Of a DNA stretch of 64,000 bases, positions 36,725 through 48,839 are shown in pieces. The notes beneath the pieces are model-generated. The model was given only the letters and a program-made list of their open reading frames with translations, had not been told where the DNA came from and made no database searches. Location: positions 1,240,001 through 1,304,000 of the forward strand of contig CM030711.1 of the NCBI GenBank assembly GCA_017979445.1. The letters are read 5' to 3'. The DNA comes from Akebia trifoliata. Lineage: Eukaryota > Streptophyta > Magnoliopsida > Ranunculales > Lardizabalaceae. The translations under genes were made by a program, and so were the position numbers. Each line of letters starts with the position of its first letter. Position 1 is the first letter of the stretch.

Positions 36725-39700
36725 ACTCTTTTATTAATTCAAATTATCAAATGAATTTCAATTTGTTTTAGATAATTACTTTCTCTTATTTTCTCTGATG
36801 GATTGAAGGTTTACTTTCTCTTATTGTTTGCTTCTAGGTTTGGGTTTGTATTTTAGTATAAAAGATGGTGGTTTTCTTTCTTTATCAGGCAACCTCTCTC
36901 TCTCTCTCTCTTAAAAATCAAGTACCCATAGTTTCTTATGTTACATTGTGATTTAGTCAAAGGGCTTCATGATTGTTGAAAAATATCTTCAAGGACAAAA
37001 AAAATATGAAAAGATTGTTTTAATAAGTTTGGTAGGTCAGACTAATCGTGAAAAAATAACACCAAGAAATGGGTTAATCATCTCTAGGGGGAGAGTCAGA
37101 AAATAATTTCCCAACAAGAAGGAAAATTAGCTTTGGGTGGGTAAATGACTTTCTTAGGAATGCACAATCATAAACTACAAATCACATTTTCTAAGGAAAA
37201 CCATTTTCCTATTGATTTTCCCAGCGCTATCAAATAGACCACATGTATGAATTTGCTTGGGAAAATCAGTGAAGAAAATATTTTCACTAAAAAAATTCAA
37301 TTTCTTCCTCATGTATTGCACATTTTTGAAAGAAAATATTCTTCGACTAGAATTCCTCGGAAAATAATTTGCTAAATAAGGTGGGAAAATACGAATGCTT
37401 TTATCTCATGATCCACCCCAACCCAAACACTATTTTTTTTTGAGAAAAATTGTATTTTAAAAGAAATTAATTTTTTCTCTGCAATCATGCTAACCCTAGT
37501 AAAAAAGTAATTGATAAAAATCAAGGAGAAATGAAAATCGAAAGGAAGAAGAAGAAATCTAGAGAGGAGAGAGTGTGGCGTAGTGTGGGAGTGTTGTCAA
37601 TGAATGAATACGGGTCGATTTAGTAACAATCAAATAAGAAATCGACCCAAGACAATTTGAATTGGACATTCTTTGTCAGATTGGATTTTATTGGATCTCA
37701 ATATTAAGATCCAATCCAATCGAATAGCAATCAAAACAAATCAATTAGATATGTATAAAGTCTAAATAAACATCATATGAATAGGACTTGAACGGTATCC
37801 AAAATCAATCCAATAGGTTATCAATTGGATCCTTACGGGAATCCAAATTAATCCTCCATCCAGATATGAAGTTAACGGATCGGGATGGAGAGAATTTCAG
37901 GAATATGATCCAATATATCCATTAAAAGTCCAAGTCAGTGCCCTAATTAGGTTTTGAATACTTTATGGATTCTCAACAAGGGTGACTTTGGCATGTAAAA
38001 TCTTAGAACCGACTGAATAAGAAATTTGAGAGAGAGAGAGATGTGAAAGAGAAACCCATTCAAAGAGATCCAACTACTCCCTATGTTGAATTAGAAGGAG
38101 TAGGTATTTGAAGTCAAATAAATCTAGCTAAATGGGTATAAAAAATTTCCATTTTTATCACACATACATACAACTTCATTACCGACATATTTTGTTGTTC
38201 CCATTAATTAAATGTTGGCCTACTTCCAACTTCATTTCACATCAAATATTAGGCCTTTGACACAACTTCAACCACCACATTCCACAATCCACATTTTTCA
38301 GTTGCGAGACTTTTGAGTCTCATGTACTGATCTGAGCCTCTCTCTCTCTCTCTCTCCTCTCTCTTTTTACCTATTAAGGTAATTAATTTGTAGCATGGTT
38401 TTACAACTTCACGACTCAAATCGACTCGACTCAGATGCCCTCGACTCATAAGTTGACTTGAATAAGTTAAATTAAAAAAATATTAAGTATTGGTATCAAA
38501 TAACATCAAAATCCAATCAAGTTAACTCGGCTAAGTTTCAAGTGGATTCAATTTGTTTTGAAACTATGGATTGTAGGACTTCTTTATTCTCGAACAATAA
38601 TTTGATGTACAATGTCAAATGTATGATTTAGATTGGATTAGACAAAAAACACAGGTTTTCTGAGGACTGTCATAGATTGTCTAAGAGAGCTCTATAGGAG
38701 GGATATCTTTCCATCTTAATCTTACATTAGACTTGTGCACCAAACATTGTTTAGGAGACTAGAATTTTCGTCCTTGGAGACTAAATTTTGAGAACTTTTT
38801 TGGGTAATTGTAGACATACCTTTTGTATTTTGGTGAATATTTGAGATACCTCCCTATGTTTCAAATTGATGGCACATCCCTTGCCCTTGATTTTCTACGA
38901 GAGTCTTAAAGAAAATGATTAAGATAAATTACTCATCGTCAACCTCATGCCAAAAACACTTGACTTTCCCAAAAAGAAAAATCATTTAATTTTGATTAGG
39001 TACTCTTTTCTCTCTCTTGTTTTTCTTATAAATCGATGAGACGAAAATAAATCCTCAATGACTTTGTGTCCTAAAGATTCGAAAGTCGAAGAGCAATGGA
39101 CAGTCCTATGTTAGGTGGGGTTTAATATAAAAACCCAATATTATAATTCATACCTAAGCCCATTATTATGATTTATTATCAAACTCAAATTTATTACATA
39201 ATGCCTTAATTTTGCCGTCCAGCTCTTTTGTCACAACTATAAACTGCTTCTTACGTAACCGTCGAACTCTAGAAAAATCAAGAACACTGACATATAGTTG
39301 ACATAAAAGGGAGCTCAACCGTAGCATACACCAATTCGATTTCCTTAGTGTCATGGGTTTATTGTATAAAATTCTAGACTTTAGGACGTGTAAATGATTT
39401 TTGACAAAAAATATTTCCTTCGAAAAATCAATTTTCACAAATGGTTTCATGAGGGATAACATCGACCCAGAACTATAGAGCTCCGCTTCCTAAGGAGTGG
39501 ACTTGGCTATCTCACCAACCCTTGGGGGTTAGGATTTAAAAAATTAGTGTCGACGATTGTCTTTTTTATTTTAAAAGTGCTTTTGATGGGTGAGAAGTCA
39601 AAAACTCTCTCTCAAACATAACCAAGTGATTTTCTTCTAAGATCACATAACGGTACTAGTGGGATCGCATTCTGCACCCTCTTTAATTGGATTGTCCAAT

Positions 39701-39796
39701 AAAAAAGCCCATTTACATGAGATGGCGCTTAAAAGCCCAAAAGATCACCTAGTCCATATAGAAAAGCCTATAGGCTAAAATAGCATCCCACAATAG

Positions 39797-40437
39797 TAGG
39801 GCTGCAACCTGGGCGGGTTGGAGGGTAAAACCAGGCTCAACCCAAGTAGCAAAACCCTCAACCTGACCATCAGGTCTAAGCTCACTAACCCAAGCTCAAC
39901 CCGAGCTTGATCTTCTAAAATTGGGTTGAGTTCAGGTGAGCCCTTTCGGTAATTTTGGGCGGTTTGGTCGGGTTGAGCTCATTGAATAATCCTAATTTCA
40001 TTATAATTAGCAAATAAAATTGATATTTTAAAAAAATACAAAAAAAACTAATGGTGAATAAATCACATGCAACCTTCAAATCTATCATTGAGAGAATATT
40101 TAGACAAACCATACTAAACCAAAGTTCACATTAATATTAACTAATTGTCCAAACTTCATAATAATAAGATTGAATTCCATTGATTTTTACCGAGAAAAAA
40201 AATGAAATAAAAAACTAAATAAAAATCTATAATAAATATGAAAATATTTATATATTAGTATATACCATCGGGTTCGGGTTGAGTCAGGTTGCTCGTAATA
40301 TCAACCTGAGCTCAACCCGAATTGAAATTGCGTAGAGATATTCTAACCCAGGCTCAACTCATCTTCTACATAACTCGGACCAGACTCGCCCTTCAACCGG
40401 GTTGAGTTTGGGCTAGCCCGCCCAGGTTGTAGCCCTA
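39797..40437. mobile_element. hAT-like element, TAGGGCTGCAAC termini
   Basis: Inverted ends: tagggctgcaacctgggcgg on the left, and ccgcccaggttgtagcccta on the right. Subterminal words such as gggttgag and ctcaaccc repeat inward on both sides. Flanking octamers cacaatag and aacaagag agree at six of eight positions, a decayed 8-bp duplication. There is no transposase in its 641 bp. Confidence 0.65.
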
Positions 40438-40493
40438 AACAAGAGGAACACTGTTTAATTTATATTTTCCTTTCCCACGAAATTACCAAATTT

Positions 40494-40831
40494 TAGGGCT
40501 ATCAAAATGGGGCTGGGCCACATTAATTGTTTGATTATAAAAAAGCCTTAAAACCTAATGGAAGACCTACCCGTTTAATGGTCAGTTCAGGCAAAATCCA
40601 AGCATGACCTAACCCGCAAGTATTTATCGGCCTATTTACAGGTAACAATATAACTCACTTTGGGCCAAACCATTCCAACTAGCCTAACTCCGAAGCCTCC
40701 GTCCCTAAACATGGACCTTGCCTAGTTTAGACCAATCAAATTACTAAACGGGCCTAGTATAATTGCCCAAATCCGATCCATGACAGTCTGGGCAGGTTGG
40801 GCCAACTAAAACCCAGCCCATTGATACCTTA
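40494..40831. mobile_element. hAT-like MITE with 8-bp target duplication
   Basis: The left end is tagggctatcaaaatggggc, and the right end is cccagcccattgatacctta, an inverted pair with differences. The flanks ccaaattt (40486-40493) and ccaaatta (40832-40839) agree at seven of eight positions. It lies only 56 bases from the element ending at 40437. Confidence 0.65.
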
Positions 40832-41109
40832 CCAAATTAGCTTATTTGGACAAGACTTCACGTTTTGATTATTATTTGACCAAAATACCCATCAAATTTC
40901 TATCATTTTTGAAGCTTCTTAAATATTGAATGAGGGTTTTATAGTAATTACGATTGATAAATATATATTTTTTATTTTAAATTTTTTGCCAATTTCATAG
41001 TCAGATGGCTTATCCAATCCCATATCCCCCAAATCGCATCAAATATTGAGCGACAAAAGCAAACAAAAAACCAGACAATGAAAAAATACGTTTTTTTTCG
41101 ACAAACCAA

Positions 41110-41239
41110 AATCTAGAGATCACCTTCTCATCTCATTTCGACTCTCTCATCTGCTTTCCTCTAGAGACTTGGAATCTTCAGAGAGATTTCGTTCTATTTC
41201 CCTCCAACCCAAATGTTTCTGTGAGAGAATCGAACCAAG
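41110..41239 (+). other. Probable non-coding 5' leader exon
   Basis: Pyrimidine-rich sequence typical of a plant 5' UTR (cttctcatctcatttcgact) ends at aaccaag followed by gtatgg, a good donor. The only ATG in it (about 41212) meets a stop after two further codons. I infer that it is the first exon of the DUF4050-type gene starting at 44737; no transcript evidence is available. Confidence 0.4.
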
Positions 41240-41265
41240 GTATGGGCTTTGAAGTCTCTTTCTTG

Positions 41266-41760
41266 CCTATTAAAGATGTCTTCATATCGTCTTGATTCCG
41301 AATTGGGTTTTCTTTGTTGATTGAATTTATTTGTTTTTATTGTTAAAACTCATAGTTAATCGAGAAAACAATGTTGGGTTTTGATTATATTTAGTTTCTA
41401 GATGAACATGATGTCTATTTTGGTGTTAATGTTCAATTGTTTGGGTTTGTAGTAGTTTTTTTTTTTTTTTAATTGTGATTTGTGATTCCTTCTTTGATGA
41501 TCGAATTTATTAGCCTTTATTGTTAATCAAGAAAACAATATTGGGGTTTTATTTTATATATATATTAGAGATGGAAATGATGTATATTTTGGTGTTAATG
41601 TTCAATTGTTGTTAAATCTCATTGTTAATCACCAAAAAAATGTTGGGTTTTGATTATATTTGGTTTTTAGGTGGAAATGATGTCTATTTTGGTGTTAATT
41701 TTCAATTGTTTGGGCTTGTAGTAGTTTTTTTTTAAAGGTGTTTGATGTGATTCCTTCTTC
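41266..41760 (+). repeat. Tandem repeat after the leader exon
   Basis: Three or more diverged direct copies of a unit of about 90-270 bases, with gttaatc-a-gaaaacaat, atgttgggttttgattat and attttggtgttaatgttcaa recurring near 41350, 41520 and 41610. It fills the start of the presumed leader intron. Confidence 0.65.
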
Positions 41761-42789
41761 TTTGATTATCTTCAGTTGATGTTGTTGTGTGGATTGAGTT
41801 ATTAATTCCATAATACATAATTTTGTGGAACATAAAATACTTCTTTGAATCATACAAACTGAAAAAGATGGGATTTTTAAGTGTTCAGATGTGAAATTTT
41901 AGACTGTAAAAGTAATGCTTTTGGAATCTGTAAATCAGATCTGAAAAACAAAGAAAAACATAGCTAAAGATGGAAGAAGTTTGATACAAAATAAAATTGA
42001 ACCAGCAAATAGATTGAAAATAATCTTCTAAAGTGGTTGAAATAAGAAATAAGCCATCAAATCTTGAGTGAACCGTCATTGAACGATAAGACTAACAAAT
42101 GTTGATAAAACTCGAAAATCGATATAAAAAAATATTACTAATGAATTGAAGTCTCTTTACATGTGTTCTAGTAACATTTATTTATAAGAAAACAAATTCT
42201 TAAATCCTAGACTCCTAGTTCTCCATCAAAGTAATATAAATATTGTTTGAATTATAACTGAAGTACCCCTATTTTATGTATTTTTGTCCACCAAAACATT
42301 GGGATATCCCCAAAAGTCATTGTGGGATAGTTGTTGTAGATCACAACTAGAGGATTTGGAAGCTTCACAGTATTACTTGAACTACATTTAAAGATAAATG
42401 TAAACTATATATTATAGTTATTGACAATGTTGATGAAGGAGAATCATGGTGATCCATGTGGGTTGTCTGCAACTTATTTCATTAATCTTATGTGCTCAGT
42501 ACTGTATCAAACCTTCTCAATTGGAAATAAATCGACCTCATCAAGTTAGGACACTTGCTGCTCTTCCCTTTAATTCCATGTATGTCTACATCATTATCAA
42601 TTAGAATTCTTGAGTTTTTCCTGTAGTTATGACAATCCTTCCGATGAAATTGTATGACTGTGGACCCCTTCGGGATGTGTGTTCTCTGGGAGGTTTCTTG
42701 GCAACTCTTTCAATGCATGAAGCAACTATTCCTCAAAGTATTCTTTTCTTAGGCTATAAGGCTTCAAGGAGATGTCTTTTTTATTTATT

Positions 42790-43440
42790 TATAGGTAAAC
42801 AGAATTAATTAAAGAAGAAGAGAGAACGTACAAAAGAGGGAGGACGAGATATCCAACCTGAGAAAAAGAAAAAAACAGTACAACAAACAAAACCAGCCCT
42901 ACAAAAATTACTCCTCCAAATTACAAACTTTATCCCATCTTCCAAGAAAGTCTTCAAAAAACACCCTCTAAACACCTTAAAAAACTTACCCCAATAGAAC
43001 AAAAGAGCAAACACTAAGATTATCGTACCACTAACATCTGTTTCTTTCCCATCAAAGATCCTTATATTTCGTTCCTTCCAAACGGCCCAACAAATAGCAA
43101 AGGGAGTGATGCTCCACAAGATCCTCTTTGCCTTATGAAAAGGGAAACCCCAATGCACCCAAACCTCAAACACGGTTCTAATCAGGCTAAGAAGACAACC
43201 GTAAACTCCAAATAACGAAAGAAAGTGATCCCAAATCTGTTTTGGGTAAAATGACAATGAAGAAGGATGTGATTTGAAGATTCCCCATTTGCTTTGTATA
43301 AGACACAAAAGTTTGGCGCTACCATTCCTCTCTTAATGATCTGGTCCAAAGTAGGAAGACGCCCAAAGCAGCGAGCCAGATAAAAATAGAGATCTTAGTA
43401 GGAGCTTTAGGAGCCCATATGGCTGTAACCGGAAATGCAT
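42790..43440 (-). mobile_element. LINE 3' fragment
   Basis: Read on the minus strand it gives a frame with WSITPFAICWAVWKERNIRIF (two pieces), the typical end of the zinc-binding region of plant LINE reverse transcriptases. Just upstream lie APTKISIFIWLAALG and a shifted frame with ILLHCHFTQ. Frameshifts break it. The 167-codon ORF 42805-43308 is therefore a retrotransposon relic, not a host gene. Confidence 0.7.
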
Positions 43441-43644
43441 CTCAATAAACTCCCCTAATGTTCCATTTCCCAATAATTGAACCCTCTCCTAAATCCGAGG
43501 TTGACAGGGCCTAAACAAAGTCTGCTACCCAGCAAACTGTCACTGCAAGCTGATCAAGTTTTAATTCTGACCCCAACTCTGAGTTATTATCTGAGTTCAA
43601 ATCAATGTCCAGGTTTGGGTTCTTCATAAACAAAATAAGAGTGC

Positions 43645-43854
43645 TGATTTTGTAATTCAACCTGACAGGGTAACTCAAAAACTCATTGACATGGCAGTTG
43701 CAAGAACCGTAGATTTTTTTCCATCGGGATACACAACTGCGCATGTTTTATGGGGATGTGCAGTTGTGTATCCCGAGGGAAAAATCTACGGTTCTTGCAG
43801 GGTACACGCCAGTTGAGTTTTTGAGTTACCCTGTCAGGTTGAGTTACAAAATCA
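43645..43854. mobile_element. Near-perfect family A palindrome
   Basis: The best-preserved hairpin in the window: arms of about 100 bases from tgattttgtaattcaacctg to caggttgagttacaaaatca, with shared blocks acagggtaactcaaaaactc, gcaagaaccgtagattttt and cgggatacacaactgc, around a loop of about ten bases near 43749. It lies in the presumed leader intron of the DUF4050-type gene. Confidence 0.8.
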
Positions 43855-44879
43855 TTACACAAAAAATAATGGTTATCAATTGGATTTTCAATCTTTCTTT
43901 ATCTGCTCGATGAATTTGATATTGCTTCTGGGCTATGTTTCATGGACTCCTCTAAATGGGTAAAGTTTCCACATCAGACAATGTCAGATTCTAACACTCC
44001 AGGGCTCTTGTACGACACTGTTGAAGTTTTTCTTTCCTTGGTGAAGGATATTGATTAGCATTTATGGTATGTTTTGATTTCTACCCTTTGAACTGAAATT
44101 TTCTTTGTAGAAAATATAATTACTCTTTTTCTATAGGTAGATGGTAGATATGATAAGATATACCATCACATAATCTATTATTACGCATTAAATAAAAATA
44201 ATTAATTATTAGAATTATTTCAAATATATAATGCCAGGTCCTTGAATCTTCTTTTTCAAGGTTCCCCGAATACGACATTAGTATCCATGCTAGACTCTGA
44301 AACTTGTATCTGTATCCATTCAACATAGTTTCTAAATATTGGAAATTAGTACTTTAACCACATGTCAGTTGATCTTTTCCAGATTACTGGGCTGTAAATA
44401 TTGGATTAATCACACATTTTTTTTCAGTTTATGGGGCTATAAGTTTTGGAGGACCTATTTTGTTCCATTAAATTGTTTTGTCCCTACTTTTGAACAGTAC
44501 TTGGTTGTGGTACTATTTAGTGTTTATCATAGTTTGGAACCTTAATATTGGTTCTGACGCCGAATCTTGTTTTGGTCATAACCAATGGAAATTCTGCCAT
44601 CATTAGCTTGTATGAGGTTGATGTTTTTACTATCTTAAGATTGGTGATGGTATCAATGACACTTAATACTTCTAAATGAACTATGGTATTGTATGTGGCT
44701 GTTCTGCTTATGATGATCCTTTTTTTTTTTTTACAGAGAAGAGTGGGTGTGTTGGAGGTTTGGCCATATTATAAGTGACATCACCTGTTGAAATAACCTT
44801 GAGGAGACCACTAAGGAGGAGCTTAGGTCCACAAACATCAAGTTGTAAGTTAAGGAAATGTTCTTTCAGTCCAGAGAAA

Positions 44880-45796
44880 ATGGAAAGCAATGTCGGCGAT
44901 TCGCATTCCCATGGAAAGAAACCTTCTATGGGTTCTGAATTTACCATCGAAGCAAAAAGCCCCACTGAGAATGTTTCCACATTTCTCAACCATGGTATGT
45001 CCCTCTTCCACATCATATCATAATGGAAGTTCTCTATATGTGCAATTATGTATCACACAATATGCTAGATAAACATCTGTATTTACATGTATTGATATTG
45101 ATAGTGTCAATTGTTGCATGTTCTTTGTAGGTTCTAGTAAATTAAATATTTTTTCTTTTCATTTTTCAATCATGGTAAAAACAAGTGTTATAATGGTAAC
45201 AACCCTAAGTTGATTTATTATTTGTTTTATTATGTCATATAATATAATGCCCACTATTTTATAAAATTTGGCTGTTATTTCAATGTAACAGTCGTTATAA
45301 TGTTGTTTTAGCATAATTCTTTTCAAAAATAACATATTTTGTCACATAATTTAACCTTGTATTATAATTTTTTTTTCTTGAGCTTCTTATGGTATTTATT
45401 GTGTAGGTGCAATAGCTTGGCACAAGATCAGAAGAGAGTGGCTTGGAGATCAATCTCAAAAGCTGAAAATAGTGCCAAAAGATCTACTTATAAAGTATGT
45501 GTCGTTGTATGTTACCATTATTTGTACTATGTTGGATGGTAATAGTGTCACTCCTGTATTGGTTAATTATTTTTCTTCTATTGTAGCTGGTCCATGACTT
45601 ACGACGATCTGCTCTCCACTGGCGAACCTTTCGCTCAGAGAATCCCATTACCTGTAAGCTTTTATAAAGCCTTTCCTATCAATGTCTCTTATTTTAAGCA
45701 CTGTTTAACACACTTGGCATTGATCATTCTGGATTTGTGCAGGAGATGGTAGATTTTTTAGTTGACATCTGGTATGATGACGGGCTCTATGATTAG
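44880..45796 (+). CDS. DUF4050-type protein, N-terminus unresolved
   Basis: Four exons joining in frame: 44880-44994 (the exon itself starts at acceptor 44737), 45407-45494, 45587-45653 and 45743-45796, giving 107 aa from the ATG at 44880. Seen: KSPTENVSTFLNHGAIAWHK, then RREWLGD, NWSMTYDDLLSTGEPF, and IPLPEMVDFLVDIWYDD near the stop, the pattern of plant DUF4050 proteins, whose function I do not know. The frame is also open upstream from 44775 (TSPVEITLRRPLRRSLGPQT), but a TAA at 44772-44774 separates it from EKSGCVGGLAIL at the exon's 5' end, in the same frame. Either an upstream exon and this stop define a broken N-terminus, or translation starts at 44880. The exon begins in phase 1, so an upstream coding exon is possible; I could not identify it. 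A small hydrophilic protein with no signal peptide. Confidence 0.75.
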
Positions 45797-47400
45797 AACC
45801 ATAATGGGGAATTTCGAGATATGGCTGTAAGAATATTGCTTAATTTTGACTTCGGAGAGTGATTGGAGGATACCCATTGTAGCATTTAATCCACAAATCC
45901 ATGTATATTGGAGTATTTTATATCCGGCGTTCTTATTCTTAACCATAGTAACTTCGGAAATTCTGCAAAACGATGTAATCATTAGTGTACTCTACAAAAC
46001 ATGTCCAAATCTTAATTTTTTATGTCAGGAGACTCATTGTCTTCGTTTAGAGACGCATATTGTGTTTTTATTGTCTTGTATGTGACATTGTAATGTAATT
46101 TATTTTTGTAAGTTGAATGTATTTTAAAAGCTAATCTGTTTAGCTTGAGATGAATTAAACAAATAGTGCTGGACTTTTGGCATGTTTTGTTGCAGTGTAA
46201 GTGAAGTTGATATCAATGACAAGAAGGGATGTCGAAATGGTCGTACGATGTTAAAGCCTCCACCTTTGGTCATACAATGCAGTTCTGAAAACTAGGGGTA
46301 CAACTTGGTCCAGTTCGAGCCTGTCAGTTTGGTTCTGGATTACAAAAGTGCTGAATCGATCAATTTGGTTTGATTCTCAGTTGAAGACTAGTATACAACC
46401 GAACCAAACCGATAATCAAATCATTTTAAAAATACATAATTATATTAAATATATAATAAATTAAATAATTAAGACTTGAAAGATTTACTCCTTACTTGTA
46501 GTTTGTATGAGTGAATGGTAATTGAGTAGTAAAATTTCTAAAATTACTAAATTATCTCTTTGCTTGCTCGTCGAAAAAAAAAAAAAAAAAGAGCAAATGG
46601 ATAATTTTTATGTTTATCCAACTCAAGTATTGATCTGACCTCAGTTCAGGTTGGTTTGGATCACTTCTAGTGTCAATTTGGTTAGGTTCTAGTTCTTGTA
46701 TACTGGAATCGACCTAGGTCGGTTTGGTTTCAATTTGGCCTATAACTGAATCAAACCAAACCAAATTGCACTCCTAGTGTAAGGGGGTGGCTATTTGCAC
46801 ACACCAAAATGACTCAATGCACTCACTTAAGTGACTTTTGAAAGAAAAAACAAATTGTTATTTCACTCTTTCACTTTGGTTTATTACACCCACCACCACT
46901 GCCTACCAAATAAAAATCCTTTTTCTTTTTCTTCCTTCCATCTTCCTCTTTTTCTTCTTCATATTCATCTCTTTTTGAGTTCTGGGAGAGGTTAAATTAA
47001 TGGAGATTAAATTTTAGGTTTTTTCTTTAGATATCTTATTTATTTGAAACTTCTTTTACTTATTTTATTTTTATTTTTTGTATTTAATCATCAAAGAAAA
47101 TAGAAAAATTGTTATTTAAATCTTAAAATAATGATTTTGGATCGAAGAACTTGAAGATTTTTTGACAGTTCTATTTAGAAGATTCAGACTAAACTTGTTT
47201 AACAAATTTGGTAGGTACTTACCGAATATTACAAAATTGATTCGATAGATACCTATTGAACATTACAAAAAAAATTTGGTAGGTATCTACCGAACAAAAT
47301 TTTCTCATGTGAATGGCTTCAACTTCATTGGAAGTGTTTAGAGTAAGAGAAATAAGTAAGATTAAAACTTAAAATCCTCATTGAAACATTTTCTAAATGC

Positions 47401-47435
47401 AAAGAAGTAAGAGAGAGAGAGAGAGAGAGAGAGAA
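47401..47435. repeat. GA microsatellite
   Basis: A (GA)n run passing into AGAAGAAGA, just left of the palindrome cluster. Confidence 0.6.
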
Positions 47436-47487
47436 GAAGAAGAAGAAAAATGATTCGACGCCTTTAGGTGAAACAATGTCAATTTTA

Positions 47488-47931
47488 ATGTCACTCCAGC
47501 ATTTTCCGTAACAATAATTTTAGAGTAGTTCTAAACAGACTTCCTATCATGCTCGACACTGCGCTGACATGGTAGTGTGAGCAGACCCATGGATTTTTTT
47601 ATTCGAAATAATGATTTTCTAACTAGAGAATCTTCACTGGGTCAATACTCGTCTAATGTGTTACAGACACGGAATCATAGATATGTTTCCTCATGATACA
47701 TGGAACCATAGATTTGTGTATCCTGACAAAACAAATCTATGGTTTTGTGTCCATAACACACGTCAACCGAGTATTGACCGAGTGAATACTTTCTAGCTAG
47801 AAAATCATTATTTCGAATAAAAAATCCATGGGTCTGTTCACAATGCCACGTCAGCGCAGTGTCGAACATGATAGGAAGTCTGTTTAGAACTACTCTAGAA
47901 TTATTGTTATGGAAAATGCTAGAGTGACATT
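47488..47931. mobile_element. Outer family A palindrome holding a second element
   Basis: The arms pair over their whole length: aatgtcactccagcatttt on the left with aaaatgctagagtgacatt on the right, then tagagtagttctaaacagac with gtctgtttagaactactcta, and ccatggattttttattcgaa with ttcgaataaaaaatccatgg. At its dyad centre sits another complete family A element (47608-47811). Its subterminal sequence matches the lone copy at 7331-7480. Its right end overlaps the start of the next element (47911). Confidence 0.7.
47608..47811. mobile_element. Inner family A element inserted at the dyad
   Basis: Ends ataatgattttctaactag and ctagctagaaaatcattat are inverted, followed inward by gtcaatactcg/cgagtattgac and a core with catagatttgtgtatcctga and caaatctatggttttgtgtc. 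It is flanked on both sides by ttcgaa (47602-47607 and 47812-47817). Because the host is itself palindromic there, this may be a 6-bp target duplication or just the mirrored arms. Confidence 0.7.
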
Positions 47932-48104
47932 AATACCAGCACTCTTTTATTCGTGCTACACTAATTTCATTAGACATTGCACTAATATAGCAGTGCACAG
48001 ATAACCATAAATTTCTTTTCTCGAGATACAAGTTAAAAAATCAATATTTCTCTACGTACTGCCATGTCAGTGCAATGTCCAACTAGGTTAGTCCAGCATT
48101 TTCC
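47911..48104. mobile_element. Family A palindromic element
   Basis: The left end is ggaaaatgctagagtgacat, and the right end is ggttagtccagcattttcc. Inside are agcagtgcacagataaccat, the core ttctcgagatacaag, and the return tactgccatgtcagtgcaat. It abuts the outer palindrome to its left. Confidence 0.6.
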
Positions 48105-48266
48105 TAGATTTTTGTCTATGTAATCCGTTTCCTAAGGAACTCCTTTATAGCTCTTGTTCTACAGTTCACAGAACATCACATTTGAGAAAAATGACAACTT
48201 AGTCCTCTCTGCTCATGGTAGTTTTTTTCCCCCCACCAGTCGTTGAACTCTTAAATTTAAGAGTTG

Positions 48267-48433
48267 TGATTTTCTGACTCGAAAATTTTCACTCGGTATG
48301 TACGCGACTGACATGGTAAGGACACAGAACCATGGATCTTTTCTTTGGGATACACAAGGAAACTATCAACGGTTTTGTACCTTTGCCACATCAGGTGAAT
48401 ACGTACCTAGTGAAAGTTTTTGAGTGAAAATCA
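48267..48433. mobile_element. Family A palindromic element
   Basis: Left: tgattttctgactcgaaaat, tttcactcggtatgtacgcg, actgacatgg. Right: tttgccacatcag, cgtacctagtgaaagttttt, gagtgaaaatca. The core is ggatcttttctttgggatac. It is the stand-alone form of the inner element at 47608. Confidence 0.65.
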
Positions 48434-48839
48434 TTACGGTAAATTTAAACGACTGGATGTAATCAACTTGCTGATGTGGCACACCCTCAACCATATTTAA
48501 TATAGCTACATGGGATCATCTCCCCTTCTATTAACGTTAATATAACATCTAGATCGTTAGTGGGACCCATTAAAATCTTTGAGACGCTTCGGTTCTTTCC
48601 ATCATCACTTTCTGCTTTCCAAGACCACTTTCCCTTCCAAGCAAAGCAACCTATACTTGCAAAATACATTTACACGTGTCAGTTTTTTAATTATTTAGCC
48701 ATAAACAAATTAGGCAAACCTATAAACACGCTAACTGTCTTCCACATGGATCCGGTCTGGATTGGATCATGGTCTATCTGGGATTAGTCTGATACGAGTT
48801 GGATCGGATCTTTGACAAATTGATTTTTTATTGAAGAGA

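Larger units (their letters stand above)
30172..41060. other. Gene-free interval with DNA transposons
   Basis: No spliceable gene is visible in about 11 kb. Elements with readable ends are listed separately (30505, 31648, 33114, 33380, 34947, 35892, 36582, 39797, 40494). The short open frame at 33793-33990 has no recognisable domain. Unassigned stretches such as 31770-33100 and 37000-39790 show only low-complexity AT-rich sequence and a CT microsatellite near 38336. Confidence 0.6.

Noticed and set aside
42720..42760. Candidate upstream coding exon for the DUF4050-type gene (atgcatgaagcaac then a GT donor)
   Set aside because: The phase would fit, but so do other short ATG stretches nearby (for example about 42430). 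Nothing in the sequence favours one.
42805..43308. Minus-strand 167-codon ORF as a possible host gene
   Set aside because: The peptide is the end of a LINE reverse transcriptase region, and upstream frames are broken.
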